In this document: positions 1 through 9,383 of the stretch, piece after piece
Numbering within the stretch: position 1 is the stretch's first letter
How the letters are laid out: every line of letters starts with the position of its first letter
Source: Verrucomicrobiota bacterium
GTDB lineage: Bacteria; Verrucomicrobiota; Verrucomicrobiia; Opitutales; Opitutaceae
Assembly: GCA_023416735.1 (NCBI GenBank)
Contig: JAEZGX010000012.1
Location: forward strand, 124,001 to 188,000
Length of the DNA: 64,000 nt
Direction: 5' to 3'
Translations under genes and position numbers: made by a program
Notes under the pieces: model-generated
Databases searched by the model: none
The model's input: the letters and a program-made list of their open reading frames with translations, nothing else
What the model was told of the DNA's origin: nothing

Positions 1-1666
1 TCGCCAGTGAGAGTTGCCGCATCGTCGCCGTCGCTGCCCGGAAGGTCCGCGCCGCCGTCATCTTCACGAACAAATCCTCCGGGATCGTCGCGCCCGTCTC
101 ATGATGCCGCGCAAACAAATCCAGACTCTCCCGCTCCCAGCACCAATTCTCCATGATCTGCGACGGCAGTTCGACGAAGTCCCACGCCACGTTCACGCCG
201 TTCAACGACTTGATCTCCACCTCGCCGAGCAGGTGATGCAGCAGATGCCCGAACTCGTGAAAAATCGTCTCCACTTCGCGATGCGTCAGCAACGCCGGTC
301 GCCCCGGCCAGGGCGGCGTGAGATTTCCGCAAATCAATCCCAGGTGAGGCGCCCGCGTTCCATCCTCCCCCGGACCGCCGGTAATCAAATAGTTCATCCA
401 CGCACCGCCGCGCTTCGATTCCCGCGGATGCCAGTCCGCGTAAAACGACCCGACCTGCCGCCCGTCGCGATCGCGCACGTCATAGAACTTCACTTCCGCA
501 TGCCACGTCTCCACTTCGCCCGCCGCGCGTTCCTGAATCCGTAATCCGAATACACGACCGCACAGCTCGAACAATCCCGCCACTACGCGATCCATCGGGA
601 AAAATGGCCGCAGCCATTCCTCGTCGAAATCATACCGGCTCCGCCGCAATTTCTCCGACCAATACGCGAGCTCCCACGGTGCCAATTTTGTCCGCGGCTG
701 CCCCGTTTCCGCCGCCTTGAACTCCTCCAGCTCGCGCGTTTCCCGCTGAAACGCCTCGCCTGCTCGCGTCTGCAGATCGTCCAAAAACGCCAGCGCCCGC
801 GCGCCTTCCTTCGCCATGCGTCGCTCCAGCACGAGATCCGCAAAATGCGGTTTTCCCAACAGCGCCGCTTTCTCCGCTCGTAGCGCCAGCACTTTCGAAA
901 TCAACGCCGTGTTGTCGTGCGCCCCGCTCGCCCCGACACCGACCGCCGCCGTCCACATCTCCCGCCGCAACGCCGCATCGTGCAGATAAACCATGAACGG
1001 TTCCTGCGACGGTTGATGCAGCGTGAATCTCCAGCCGTTCAACCCTTTCGCTTCCGCACTCCGCCGTGCCGCCGCTTTCGCGTGCTCCGGCAATCCCGCC
1101 AGCCGCGCTTCATCTTCGACGACCAGCTGCCACGCATTCGTCGCGTCCAATACGTTCTCCGAATACTTTTGCGTGAGCTGCGAGAGCTCCGTCTGCAACG
1201 CCTCCAGTCGCGCCCGTTGCTCCGGCGCCAGGTCCGCGCCCGCCTGACGAAACTCCGCCATCGTCTCATCCACAAATCGCCGCCGCACACCGGTGAGTTC
1301 GCGCGCCTCCGCCGTCGCCTCCGCCGCCTTCAACCGCTGCCACAATTCCGCATTCAGCGGAATCCGCGCATAAAACGCCGACACCTTCGGCAACATCGCA
1401 TTATGCGCCGACCGCAGCTCCGGCGAGTCCGCGACCGACTGCAGATGCGTCACCTTCCCCCACGCTTGATTCAATTCCTCCGTCGCCTGTTCGAGCGCCA
1501 GAAAGGTGTTGGAGAAATTTGCCTCCGCCACCGCTCGATGCGCGATCGCATCGATCGCCGCCTGCGCCCGCTCCAGCGCCGCCTCAATTCCGGCTTCGAT
1601 AAAGACGGGGCTTAGCTCCGACCAGCGGATATGAAACGAACTGTCGAGGAAAGGATTCTGCGCCAT
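1..1666 (-). CDS. M3 family oligopeptidase (oligopeptidase A-like), 3' end beyond window
   Basis: Zinc metallopeptidase of the thimet oligopeptidase/OpdA family, expected to degrade short peptides in the cytoplasm. The 555 codons present match the N-terminal and middle parts of a protein of about 680 residues; the C-terminal part lies left of position 1. The metal site HEFGH is at residues 470-474 (nt 245-259) and the third ligand Glu is in WDFVELPSQ, about 25 residues later. The ATG at 1666 gives MAQNPFLDSS. An in-frame GTG lies four codons upstream, and the stop codon of the preceding TonB receptor gene is in the same frame, so the start cannot lie much earlier. The 45-base spacing suggests co-transcription with that receptor. 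No signal peptide is seen. Family is certain, exact member less so. Confidence 0.93.
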   Translation of the reverse strand, partial: MAQNPFLDSSFHIRWSELSPVFIEAGIEAALERAQAAIDAIAHRAVAEANFSNTFLALEQATEELNQAWGKVTHLQSVADSPELRSAHNAMLPKVSAFYARIPLNAELWQRLKAAEATAEARELTGVRRRFVDETMAEFRQAGADLAPEQRARLEALQTELSQLTQKYSENVLDATNAWQLVVEDEARLAGLPEHAKAAARRSAEAKGLNGWRFTLHQPSQEPFMVYLHDAALRREMWTAAVGVGASGAHDNTALISKVLALRAEKAALLGKPHFADLVLERRMAKEGARALAFLDDLQTRAGEAFQRETRELEEFKAAETGQPRTKLAPWELAYWSEKLRRSRYDFDEEWLRPFFPMDRVVAGLFELCGRVFGLRIQERAAGEVETWHAEVKFYDVRDRDGRQVGSFYADWHPRESKRGGAWMNYLITGGPGEDGTRAPHLGLICGNLTPPWPGRPALLTHREVETIFHEFGHLLHHLLGEVEIKSLNGVNVAWDFVELPSQIMENWCWERESLDLFARHHETGATIPEDLFVKMTAARTFRAATATMRQLSLA

Positions 1667-1711
1667 CCGCGCAAACACCGTGCCGGCAGCCTCGTTGTCA
1701 AACCGCAAAAC

Positions 1712-3538
1712 TCACCAGGTGTAGCTCACGAGTCCCGACACCTGCCGCGGCGCCGCCGGCACCGCCGGCACTTCCTGAAATTCCGCTTCCCACAAATTAT
1801 CCGCCTGCAACGTCAGCGACACCCGGCGCCACGCGCTCGGCCGATACGTCAAACCCACTGCCGTCAGCAGGGGTTCATTTCCCCCGCGCGTGCGCAACAA
1901 ATTCGGCGCCTGCCACCGCGCTTCGTTATCGATCCGCAACTCGAGCTCGTCCGTCAGTCGCGCCGTCACCGCGAGCGTCGCTCGATGCCGCGCAAAGTTC
2001 AGCGCATAGAAACTAGCATCCACCAACGCGGTGCCGTAATCCTCGTCCTTCTCGAGCCACGTGTAACCGAGCACCACATCAAACCGCTGCCACGAGCGCC
2101 GCGCGACCAACTCGAATCCGCTCGTCGCAATATCCACCGGATTCGCGGTCCGCGCCGTCACGCCGCGACGGAACGTCCAGTCGACCAACTCATCCTCCTC
2201 CCGATGAAACACCGCTGCCTGCGCGCTCCACCCTCCCCAAATCCCGCTCGCGCCCAACTCCAGATTTCGGCTGACCTCCCTTCCGAGGTTCTGATTCCCG
2301 CGAAACAACCCCGCCGTCGGACTCGATTTCAACGCCGTATAAGTCGCGACCTGCGAACTTTCGGCATAACTCGCATAGATCCGCTGCAACACCGCCCCTC
2401 GCTGCTCCCGCGCGATTTCGAAGACCGGCGACACCCGACTCCGATCGCGATTGGTGTCGTCGTAAGTCGCGCCAGCTTTCACCACGACGTCCGCCTCATC
2501 GTTCAACGTCCACGTTTTCTCCGGCACCAGCGCCAGCTTGCCGAGCTGACGCGTGCGATACGGACCGAAGGTCAACGAGGTCGACTCGATCCGGTCCGCC
2601 AGCAACTCCGCGCGATAGTTCAACGCCGTTCCGCACCACGCTTTCTTCCCCGCCACCGCCGCCCCGCGAACCCAAGTCGTGTGCAGGAACGGCGGCACCG
2701 GCCCCACCGGCGCAAACCGATCGAAGGCATAATTGTCTCGGTTCCTCCGATAATAAGCGCCCGCTTCGAAAAACTCTCCTTCGCCGAATTCCACGCGATG
2801 GTTCAACGCCACGAAAAGCGTTTCGAGGTCGTCCGTTTCGTTCGAGTTGAACGGCGTATAAAGATTCGGCCAGCCGAAGAACTTCGTTTGATAACCCGCA
2901 AACAGATCCGTCTGCCCCCCGCCGCCGCTCAACTGTAATCGCGCATTCACACGGTCCAACTCGTGGTCGCCGAAGCGCACCGCGCCATCCGACTCCGAAT
3001 GCGCCCACGCTACGTCCATCGCGATCGCCTGCCCGCCCCAGGTCGCGCCGGTCACGACGCCCTGATAAAACTCACTCTGAAACAAACCAAACTCGCCCGC
3101 GCCGACTGACGCCGCTCCCGCGTTCACAATCCGCCGCCACGGATACGCGACGGCGCCCACGGTCGCATTCGTCGATCCCACTGCAACGTCCAACCCCGTC
3201 GCGATCCGCGGCGCTCCCAACATCTGCGGCGCCACCGGGATCTCCGCAAAATAATGCCCCGTCTGTGGATCGAACAACGACACCGCCCCAATCGAGAACC
3301 CCGTGTTCTCGAAAATCCCTCCTCGCACCGCGACGTCCGCCTGTCCTTCCGCGAAGTTGCGCGCTTGCACATCCACGCGCGGTTCGAACCGCAGCGAGGT
3401 CACCGGCATCGCAAAGGTCGCCACCGGCGCTTGGTTCGCCACGCGGGGCGAATACACCGTCACCGCCGGAAGCGTTTCCGCCGGTTGCGCGCACACAATC
3501 GAGGTCGCCGCCGCGAGGGGCAGAAATCGCGAAATCAT
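1712..3538 (-). CDS. TonB-dependent outer-membrane receptor
   Basis: 608-residue outer-membrane beta-barrel receptor, expected to import a large ligand using TonB energy. An N-terminal signal (MISRFLPLAAATSIVCAQ) is followed by a possible TonB box (ETLPAVTVYS), a plug-like region (VAVRGGIFENTGF, near residue 70) and alternating beta strands ending in SYTW, the aromatic C-terminus usual for BAM-folded barrels. It is somewhat short for the family and resembles BtuB or small siderophore receptors. I saw no cobalamin riboswitch upstream, so the ligand is unknown. The gene lies downstream of the ferredoxin terminator and just upstream of the M3 peptidase on the same strand. Confidence 0.85.
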   Translation of the reverse strand: MISRFLPLAAATSIVCAQPAETLPAVTVYSPRVANQAPVATFAMPVTSLRFEPRVDVQARNFAEGQADVAVRGGIFENTGFSIGAVSLFDPQTGHYFAEIPVAPQMLGAPRIATGLDVAVGSTNATVGAVAYPWRRIVNAGAASVGAGEFGLFQSEFYQGVVTGATWGGQAIAMDVAWAHSESDGAVRFGDHELDRVNARLQLSGGGGQTDLFAGYQTKFFGWPNLYTPFNSNETDDLETLFVALNHRVEFGEGEFFEAGAYYRRNRDNYAFDRFAPVGPVPPFLHTTWVRGAAVAGKKAWCGTALNYRAELLADRIESTSLTFGPYRTRQLGKLALVPEKTWTLNDEADVVVKAGATYDDTNRDRSRVSPVFEIAREQRGAVLQRIYASYAESSQVATYTALKSSPTAGLFRGNQNLGREVSRNLELGASGIWGGWSAQAAVFHREEDELVDWTFRRGVTARTANPVDIATSGFELVARRSWQRFDVVLGYTWLEKDEDYGTALVDASFYALNFARHRATLAVTARLTDELELRIDNEARWQAPNLLRTRGGNEPLLTAVGLTYRPSAWRRVSLTLQADNLWEAEFQEVPAVPAAPRQVSGLVSYTW

Positions 3539-3623
3539 CCCGCGACCGCTAACAGCCTGCCCGCGAAAAACAAGACCCAGTTAAGTCAAATCGTGCGGAG
3601 CCCTTAACCAAGAGTATTGCCCA

Positions 3624-3650
3624 CAAAAAACCCCGGCCTGTTGGCCGGGG
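3624..3650 (-). terminator. Rho-independent terminator after ferredoxin gene
   Basis: A perfect 8-bp GC stem (ccccggcc / ggccgggg) with a tgtt loop at 3631-3650. On the minus strand it is followed by a run of six T (a-run at 3625-3630), 32 bases after the ferredoxin stop codon. Confidence 0.85.
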
Positions 3651-3681
3651 ACGTTTCGAGATTCGCTTGCGGAACTGCGAC

Positions 3682-3918
3682 TTACTCTTCGCCGTCCTGC
3701 CCGATCGCTTCAACTGGGCATCCTTCCAAGGCTTCCATGCACAGCGCGACATCTTCTTCCGTCGTCGGCTGCTTATGCACGTAAGAATAGCCTCCTTCAT
3801 CATGGCGCGTGAAGAACCCCGGCGCCGTCTCACGGCAAAGATCGCAGTCGATGCATTGCTGATCGACGTAGAATTTACCCGGCGCGTTGTTCGCCCACTT
3901 GTCCGCTTTGTTGGCCAT
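3682..3918 (-). CDS. Single-cluster [4Fe-4S] ferredoxin
   Basis: 78-residue soluble electron carrier. Cys22, Cys25 and Cys28 form CIDCDLC and a fourth ligand lies in EGCPVEAI near the C-terminus, so one [4Fe-4S] cluster is expected. The Glu/Asp-rich C-terminus and the Fer4_13-like spacing resemble small ferredoxins of the 1x[4Fe-4S] type found in Bacteroidetes and Verrucomicrobia. The start is the ATG at 3918 (MANKADKWANNAPG). An open frame continues upstream but runs antisense to the rhomboid gene and is not coding. The gene is monocistronic, with its own terminator at 3624-3650. The partner enzyme is not evident from the neighbours. Confidence 0.9.
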   Translation of the reverse strand: MANKADKWANNAPGKFYVDQQCIDCDLCRETAPGFFTRHDEGGYSYVHKQPTTEEDVALCMEALEGCPVEAIGQDGEE

Positions 3919-4038
3919 GATTTGGGCGAACAAAGAGTAATTGAAAAGGGTGTCAAGCGGCCAGCCGCCGCTCGGAAAAGCGAGTGAAAAACGGGTGACG
4001 GCTTGTGTTTGCGAGGGCGCATTCCTAGCTTTCGGCCA

Positions 4039-4929
4039 ATGTTGTCCGACCGGCCCTACATGCGGGACGATTACCCTCGTAATGGAACCAGCGCCGTCAC
4101 GTGGCTCATCTCGGCCATCGTCGCGACGGTCGTTCTGCAATACGTGTTTCTCCGCGTCTTCAACGGCAACCCGACGCTCGATCGCTTGCTGATGCTGACC
4201 ACCGAAAGCATTCGCTCGGGCAAGGTTTGGACGCTCTTCACTTACAGTTTTCTCCACTCCACCGGCAACCTGCTGCACGTCGTCGGCAATCTTCTCGGTC
4301 TCTATTTTCTCGGCCGCGCTCTGCAACCGGTCCTCGGATCGCGGCGTCTGATGTGGCTCTACTCCGGCGCGGTCGTCACCGGCGGCATCCTCTGGGTGGC
4401 AACTCACTGGGATGGAGCCGGCGCCGCGATCGGCGCTTCGGCCGGCGTGCTCGGCCTGCTGGTTGTCTTCGCCTGCTTGTATCCAAACCGGCCGATGACG
4501 TTCCTTTTGTTCTTTGTCTTGCCTGTGACGTTGAAACCGAAGCACGTCGCGATCGGCCTGCTGATCTTCGAACTCTGCGGATTCCTTTTCTACGAAATCA
4601 TGGGCGCCGTCTCGCCTTTCGGTTCTTCCATCGCCTACTCCGCTCACCTCGGTGGCATGCTGGCTGGCTGGCTGTTCTTCCGCTACGTCCACGAGTCCAA
4701 CTGGAGCTTCCCTTCGACGCGCCGCGATATCGAGCCACCCGGTTGGATGCGCAAAACGCCGAAATCCGCCCCGCCGCCGGTGTATCAAGTGGATATTACA
4801 CGCCGTGAAGATCTTCGCGTCGAGGTCGACCGCATCCTCGACAAGATCAACAGCGAGGGCTTCGGCGCGCTGACCGCGGACGAAAAGCGCCTGCTGGATG
4901 AAGCGCGTGATTTGCTCAGCCGTCGTTGA
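4039..4929 (+). CDS. Rhomboid-family intramembrane serine protease
   Basis: 296-residue membrane protein with about six transmembrane segments between residues 20 and 215. The catalytic dyad is visible: Ser134 in GASAG and His203 in YSAHLGG. The HxxxN oxyanion motif is at His80/Asn84. A cytoplasmic C-terminal helix pair (VDRILDKINSEGFGALTADE) matches the short conserved tail that Bacteroidetes and Verrucomicrobia rhomboids carry. I chose the ATG at 4039 (MLSDRPYMRDD). An in-frame ATG at 4003 would add 12 residues of atypical composition. The gene is divergent from the ferredoxin gene, and the S41 protease gene follows 93 bases downstream. Substrate unknown. Confidence 0.9.
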   Translation: MLSDRPYMRDDYPRNGTSAVTWLISAIVATVVLQYVFLRVFNGNPTLDRLLMLTTESIRSGKVWTLFTYSFLHSTGNLLHVVGNLLGLYFLGRALQPVLGSRRLMWLYSGAVVTGGILWVATHWDGAGAAIGASAGVLGLLVVFACLYPNRPMTFLLFFVLPVTLKPKHVAIGLLIFELCGFLFYEIMGAVSPFGSSIAYSAHLGGMLAGWLFFRYVHESNWSFPSTRRDIEPPGWMRKTPKSAPPPVYQVDITRREDLRVEVDRILDKINSEGFGALTADEKRLLDEARDLLSRR

Positions 4930-5022
4930 TCCACGATCCTGTGCCAGCCCGCTTCGGCCGATTTTCGCCGGACTGCTTTGCGCTGAAACCTCTCCCCTTC
5001 TGTCCAATCTAACTCTTTCGAG

Positions 5023-7254
5023 ATGACCTCACGTTTCTCTCCCTTCCGCCGATTCTTCGTCATCGCCTTCTTCTCCGCGGCGTCGATCGCCGTCGCCGCC
5101 GCCCCTCGCGACCGCAAGTTCGTCACGTCTCCCACCCTGTCGACGGAAGCGCGCACCTTGGTGAACCTCCTCGAGCAAGCGCACTACAATCGCGACGCCG
5201 TGCGCAGCGCCGACTACGCCGAGGTTATTCCCAACTACATGGGCGATCTCGACGGACAGCGGCTGTTCTTCCTCGAGACCGACAAGAAATCCTTCAACGA
5301 TCTCTACGCGAAAAACATCTATTGGAATCTCAGCGCCCTCGGAAACATCGACGCCGCCTACGAGATTTTCAAAGTTTACGAATCGCGCACGCGCGACCGC
5401 ATCAACTGGATCTTTGAGGAACTGACCAAGGACTTCGACTTCAGCGTTAACGAATCCTACCGTCCCGACCGCACAAAATCTGAGTGGCCCGCCACCATGA
5501 CCGACGCCGACAACCTCTGGCGCCAGCGTCTCAAGTTCGAGCTCATCACCGAGCTCATGAACAAGAAGGAAATCGCCGAAGCCAAGGAGGTCATCCGCAA
5601 ACGTTACGAGCGCATGCTGAAAAACGTTTCCGATCTCGAAACAAGCGACGTCGCCGAACTCTTCCTCTCGAATGTCGCCCGCATCTACGATCCCCATTCG
5701 ACGTATTTTTCTGCGGATACATTCGAAGATTTCGGCATCCAGATGAAGCTGCAACTCGTCGGCATCGGCGCGCTGCTCGGCATCGAGGAAGACTACTGCC
5801 TCGTGAAGGAAATCGTCCCCGGCGGACCTGCCGACAAACACAACGAACTCAAGCCGAACGACAAAATCATCGCCGTCGGTCAGGGCGACGCCGAGCCCGT
5901 CGAGGTCATTGGCATGAAGCTGCGCAAGGTCGTCGAAATGATCCGCGGCGAAAAGGGCTCGCAGGTTAAACTCATCGTGAAGCCCGCCGCTGCCCCGGAC
6001 GAATCCGTGCGCAAGGAAATCCTCATCACGCGCGATGTGGTTAAACTCAGCGACAAACGCGCCCACGCCGCCGTCTTCGACGTTCCCAATCCCGAAGGCA
6101 CCGGCACTCTCCCTCTCGGCGTGATCACCTTGCCCGCATTCTACGGCCCGGCCGACAACGATGATCCCGAAGCAGAAAAGACCACGGCCACCAAGGACGT
6201 CGCGCGTCTTATTGAGCAACTGAAGGAAGCCGGCATCAAAGGCCTCGTCCTCGATCTCCGCCGCAATGGCGGTGGCTATCTTTCCGAAGCCGTCGAACTC
6301 ACCGGGCTCTTCATTCCGCAAGGCCCTGTCGTGCAGGTGAAGAACTACGCGGGAGAAATCCAAATCGACAACGACAACGACCCCGCCGTCGCCTACACCG
6401 GTCCGCTCGCCGTGCTCGTCGACCGTTTCAGCGCTTCAGCCTCGGAAATCGTCACCGGCGCACTCCAGAACTACGGACGCGCCGTCGTGATCGGCGACAC
6501 CTCCACCCATGGCAAGGGCAGCGTGCAAACGGTCCTCGAGATGAAGAACATCGTGCCGCAACTTGCCCGCGCCCCCGACAAAAGCGGCGCCGCCAAATTT
6601 ACCGTCCAAAAATACTACCTCCCCAACGGCGCTTCCACTCAGCTGAAGGGCATCACCCCCGACATCGTCCTTCCGTCCATCGACGAATTTCTCCCGATCG
6701 GCGAAAGCAGCCTCCCGCACGCGCTCGTCTGGGACGAAATCCCCACGAGCTTCTTCGACGGCGAACCGCTCGACAAAAAAGTCCTGAACTCACTCCGCGA
6801 CGCCAGCGTCGCCCGCCAGGGAACCCTCGACGAATTCCTCTACCTCAAGAAAAACGTCGACTGGTTCAAAACCCGCCAGGAGCAAAAGCTCGTCTCGCTC
6901 AACCTCGACGTCCGCCGTCAGCAGAAGGAAGCCGACGAAGCTTTCCGCAAGGAACTGAACGAGGAGAAAGCGCGTCTCGCGAAGGCGGATTTCCCCTTCC
7001 GCGAATTCCGGCTCGGTCCCCCGCCCCCGCCCAAACCCGTCGCGGAAAAGCCCGCTGAAACCTCCGACGATGAACCGGAGGATCTCGAAGCGGAACTCAG
7101 CACGGACGACGATGAATCTTACGGCAAGGTCGACGTGCACCTCCGTGAAACACTCCGTGTTCTCGGCGACGCGATCGCGCTCGCGAATGATCAGCAATAC
7201 TGGGCGAGCAACCAACCGCCTCTGACCATCGCGGCCAACCAACCGAAGAGCTGA
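5023..7254 (+). CDS. Tail-specific (C-terminal processing) periplasmic protease, S41 family
   Basis: 743-residue Prc/Tsp-type protease that degrades or trims periplasmic proteins from the C-terminus. Order: signal peptide (residues 1-27), N-terminal helical domain, PDZ domain (about 235-330), S41 core, and a C-terminal charged domain (DUF3340-like). The catalytic Ser472 is in FSASASE and the Lys498 in THGKGSVQ, close to the spacing of E. coli Prc. A Pro-rich and acidic linker (GPPPPPKPVAEKP, then EPEDLEAEL) precedes the C-terminal segment. Start at ATG 5023. Plus-strand, likely read on its own or with the rhomboid gene. Confidence 0.93.
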   Translation: MTSRFSPFRRFFVIAFFSAASIAVAAAPRDRKFVTSPTLSTEARTLVNLLEQAHYNRDAVRSADYAEVIPNYMGDLDGQRLFFLETDKKSFNDLYAKNIYWNLSALGNIDAAYEIFKVYESRTRDRINWIFEELTKDFDFSVNESYRPDRTKSEWPATMTDADNLWRQRLKFELITELMNKKEIAEAKEVIRKRYERMLKNVSDLETSDVAELFLSNVARIYDPHSTYFSADTFEDFGIQMKLQLVGIGALLGIEEDYCLVKEIVPGGPADKHNELKPNDKIIAVGQGDAEPVEVIGMKLRKVVEMIRGEKGSQVKLIVKPAAAPDESVRKEILITRDVVKLSDKRAHAAVFDVPNPEGTGTLPLGVITLPAFYGPADNDDPEAEKTTATKDVARLIEQLKEAGIKGLVLDLRRNGGGYLSEAVELTGLFIPQGPVVQVKNYAGEIQIDNDNDPAVAYTGPLAVLVDRFSASASEIVTGALQNYGRAVVIGDTSTHGKGSVQTVLEMKNIVPQLARAPDKSGAAKFTVQKYYLPNGASTQLKGITPDIVLPSIDEFLPIGESSLPHALVWDEIPTSFFDGEPLDKKVLNSLRDASVARQGTLDEFLYLKKNVDWFKTRQEQKLVSLNLDVRRQQKEADEAFRKELNEEKARLAKADFPFREFRLGPPPPPKPVAEKPAETSDDEPEDLEAELSTDDDESYGKVDVHLRETLRVLGDAIALANDQQYWASNQPPLTIAANQPKS

Positions 7255-7272
7255 TTCGATAGCGGGGCGCGT

Positions 7273-8142
7273 TTACCGCCCCACCGCCTGGCTGCGGTTC
7301 CACGCGATCACATACCGATCGCGCTTGGTCAGATCCTGTAGCGACTCGCCCGCGGCCAAGCCCGCCCGGCTACACGCCTCCAACAGAAGCGTATGCTGCG
7401 CGATGCCTGTTTCCAACGCCAGCATCCCACCCGCCGCCAGATACGCCGGCGCTTCCGCGATAATCTTCAAGAGATCGCCCGCTCCTTCTTTCCCCTCACC
7501 TGTGAGCGCGCTCACCGGCTCGAAGTCTTTCACCTCCGGAGCAGCCTCCGCCGTCTCCGCCGCCGTCAAATAAGGCGGGTTGGAAACAATCAGGTCGAAC
7601 TTCTCTTCGCGTGGCACCCGCTCGAACCAATCCGATACGATCAACCCTACTCTCGCCTCCACGTTCTGGATACGCGCGTTCTCTGCCGCCAGCGCCAGCG
7701 CGTCTTCGCTCGAATCCACCGCCACCACCGTCGCGTTCGGAAAGATCTTCGCCAGCGCCAGCGCGAGCGCTCCCGTTCCTGTCCCCAAATCCAGGATACG
7801 CGAGGGCGGCGTCGACAGCCGCGCGGTGATGAGTTCGACAAGATATTCCGTCTCGGGTCGCGGGATGAGCGCGCGTCGATCCACCTTGAAGGAGACTCCG
7901 CAGAACTCCGTCTCGCCCACGATGTATTGCAGCGGCTCTCGCAACCCACGCCGGCGCACCACCGGTCGTATCTTTTCCAACTCTTGCTCCGTCAGCGGTC
8001 GCTCGAACTGGAGATAAAGCTGCATTCGCTTCAGTCCCAAGCCGTGGCCGATTAACAATTCCGCGTTCAAGCGCGGGTTCTCTATCCCCTTTGCTGCCAG
8101 GAAATCGGTCGTTCGCTTGATGATCTCAAGGACCGTCAGCAT
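7273..8142 (-). CDS. prmC: Release factor glutamine N5-methyltransferase
   Basis: 289-residue SAM-dependent enzyme that methylates the Gln of the GGQ motif in class I release factors. An N-terminal helical domain (residues 1-80) recognises the factor. The SAM motif DLGTGTG is at 118-124 and the catalytic NPPY at 188-191. The gene lies one base downstream of the prfA stop codon, the usual prfA-prmC operon, so enzyme and substrate are co-translated. Length is normal for the family. Confidence 0.96.
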   Translation of the reverse strand: MLTVLEIIKRTTDFLAAKGIENPRLNAELLIGHGLGLKRMQLYLQFERPLTEQELEKIRPVVRRRGLREPLQYIVGETEFCGVSFKVDRRALIPRPETEYLVELITARLSTPPSRILDLGTGTGALALALAKIFPNATVVAVDSSEDALALAAENARIQNVEARVGLIVSDWFERVPREEKFDLIVSNPPYLTAAETAEAAPEVKDFEPVSALTGEGKEGAGDLLKIIAEAPAYLAAGGMLALETGIAQHTLLLEACSRAGLAAGESLQDLTKRDRYVIAWNRSQAVGR

Positions 8143-8143
8143 A

Positions 8144-9271
8144 TTATTCGTCGTCGCTGCGCCTCGCCTGGCCTGCGGCGCCCGGCAGGACTAATCCCGT
8201 CAACGCCGCCAACTTCTCCTCATAATCTGCTTTCTGGAGCGCGGACACGATTTCCTCGATCGCTCCTTCCATCACTTGGGGAAGATTGTAGAGCGTCAGG
8301 CCGATGCGATGGTCGGTCACGCGATTCTGCGGGAAGTTGTAGGTGCGGATCCGCTCACTCCGATCGCCCGAGCCAATCTGGCTGCGCCGCGTCGCCGCAT
8401 ATTTCGCTCGTTCCTCGTCTTCCCGCTGCTTGAGCAGTCGCGATCGCAGCACCGTCATTGCGCGCGCCTTGTTCTTGATTTGGGAACGCTCGTCCGCACA
8501 CGTCACAATCAACCCCGTCGGCTTATGCACGATCTGCACCGCCGAATCGGTCGTGTTCACGCCTTGACCTCCGGGCCCGCTCGCGCGCGTGACCGTGATT
8601 TCAAGATCCTGAGGATCGATCTCCACATCCACTTCCTCGGCTTCGGGCAGCACCGCCACCGTCACGGTCGAAGTATGGATCCGGCCATTGGCCTCCGTCA
8701 CCGGGATCCGTTGCACCCGATGCACGCCGCTCTCGAACTTCAGCTGTTTATAAACATCCGACCCGGTGATCAGAAAAATGACTTCCTTGTATCCACCGCG
8801 ATCCGACGTGCTGCTGCTCATCGGCTGAATCTTCCAACCGTGCCCGTCTGCATAACGTGAATACATCCGGAAAAGCTCCGCCGCAAAAAGGCTCGCCTCG
8901 TCCCCTCCCGTGCCCGCGCGGATTTCCATGACCGTGTTGCGCGAATCGGTGGACTCCGGCGGGATCATCTCCAACAACACCGTTTGCCGCCGGGCTGCGA
9001 GCTTCTGCTCCAACTCCGGCAACTCTGCCTGCGCCAGCTCGCGCAACTCGGGATCCGCTGCCGCTTCGCGGCTCAGCGCTTGCGCCTCATCCACATCTCG
9101 AGCGAGGCGCTCGTGTTCACGATAGTTCTCCACCAGTTGCTGCAATCGCTGCTGCTCCCGCGAAATCTCTGCCGCACGACGTGGATTCGCGTAAAAGGAA
9201 GGCTCTGCCATCTGCGCGTCGAGTTCTTCGAGCCGCCGTTGGAAAGGAGCAATGTCGGGAAGTTCGTCCAT
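8144..9271 (-). CDS. prfA: Peptide chain release factor 1
   Basis: 375-residue class I release factor reading UAA and UAG. GGQ is at residues 234-236 within SGPGGQGVNTTDSAVQ. The codon-recognition tripeptide is Pro190-Val191-Thr192, the PxT form typical of RF1 and not the SPF of RF2. The N-terminal helical domain (1-100) and the basic C-terminal region are complete. It is the first gene of the prfA-prmC pair. The ATG at 9271 fits family alignment (MDELPDIAPFQRRLEEL). Confidence 0.96.
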   Translation of the reverse strand: MDELPDIAPFQRRLEELDAQMAEPSFYANPRRAAEISREQQRLQQLVENYREHERLARDVDEAQALSREAAADPELRELAQAELPELEQKLAARRQTVLLEMIPPESTDSRNTVMEIRAGTGGDEASLFAAELFRMYSRYADGHGWKIQPMSSSTSDRGGYKEVIFLITGSDVYKQLKFESGVHRVQRIPVTEANGRIHTSTVTVAVLPEAEEVDVEIDPQDLEITVTRASGPGGQGVNTTDSAVQIVHKPTGLIVTCADERSQIKNKARAMTVLRSRLLKQREDEERAKYAATRRSQIGSGDRSERIRTYNFPQNRVTDHRIGLTLYNLPQVMEGAIEEIVSALQKADYEEKLAALTGLVLPGAAGQARRSDDE

Positions 9272-9383
9272 GAAGTGCAGCGAAGCCGTGGAGGCATTTG
9301 CGAATTGCGCGCACCGCGGCCTGCAGCTTGGCTGACGGCAATCGAGCGCCAGGCGAAGACTCGCCTAACTCTGCCGATCAGCA

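Noticed and set aside
1631..2938. A 435-codon plus-strand open frame opposite the TonB receptor
   Set aside because: It is Arg/His/Pro-rich without conserved blocks and lies antisense to a receptor with clear family features. High GC content makes such frames common.
3539..3681. A cobalamin riboswitch ahead of the BtuB-like receptor
   Set aside because: I found no B12-box-like sequence in the short leader; only the ferredoxin terminator hairpin is present.
3919..5007. Upstream extension of the ferredoxin reading frame
   Set aside because: It runs antisense to the rhomboid gene. Residues before MANKADKWANN show no protein-like pattern.
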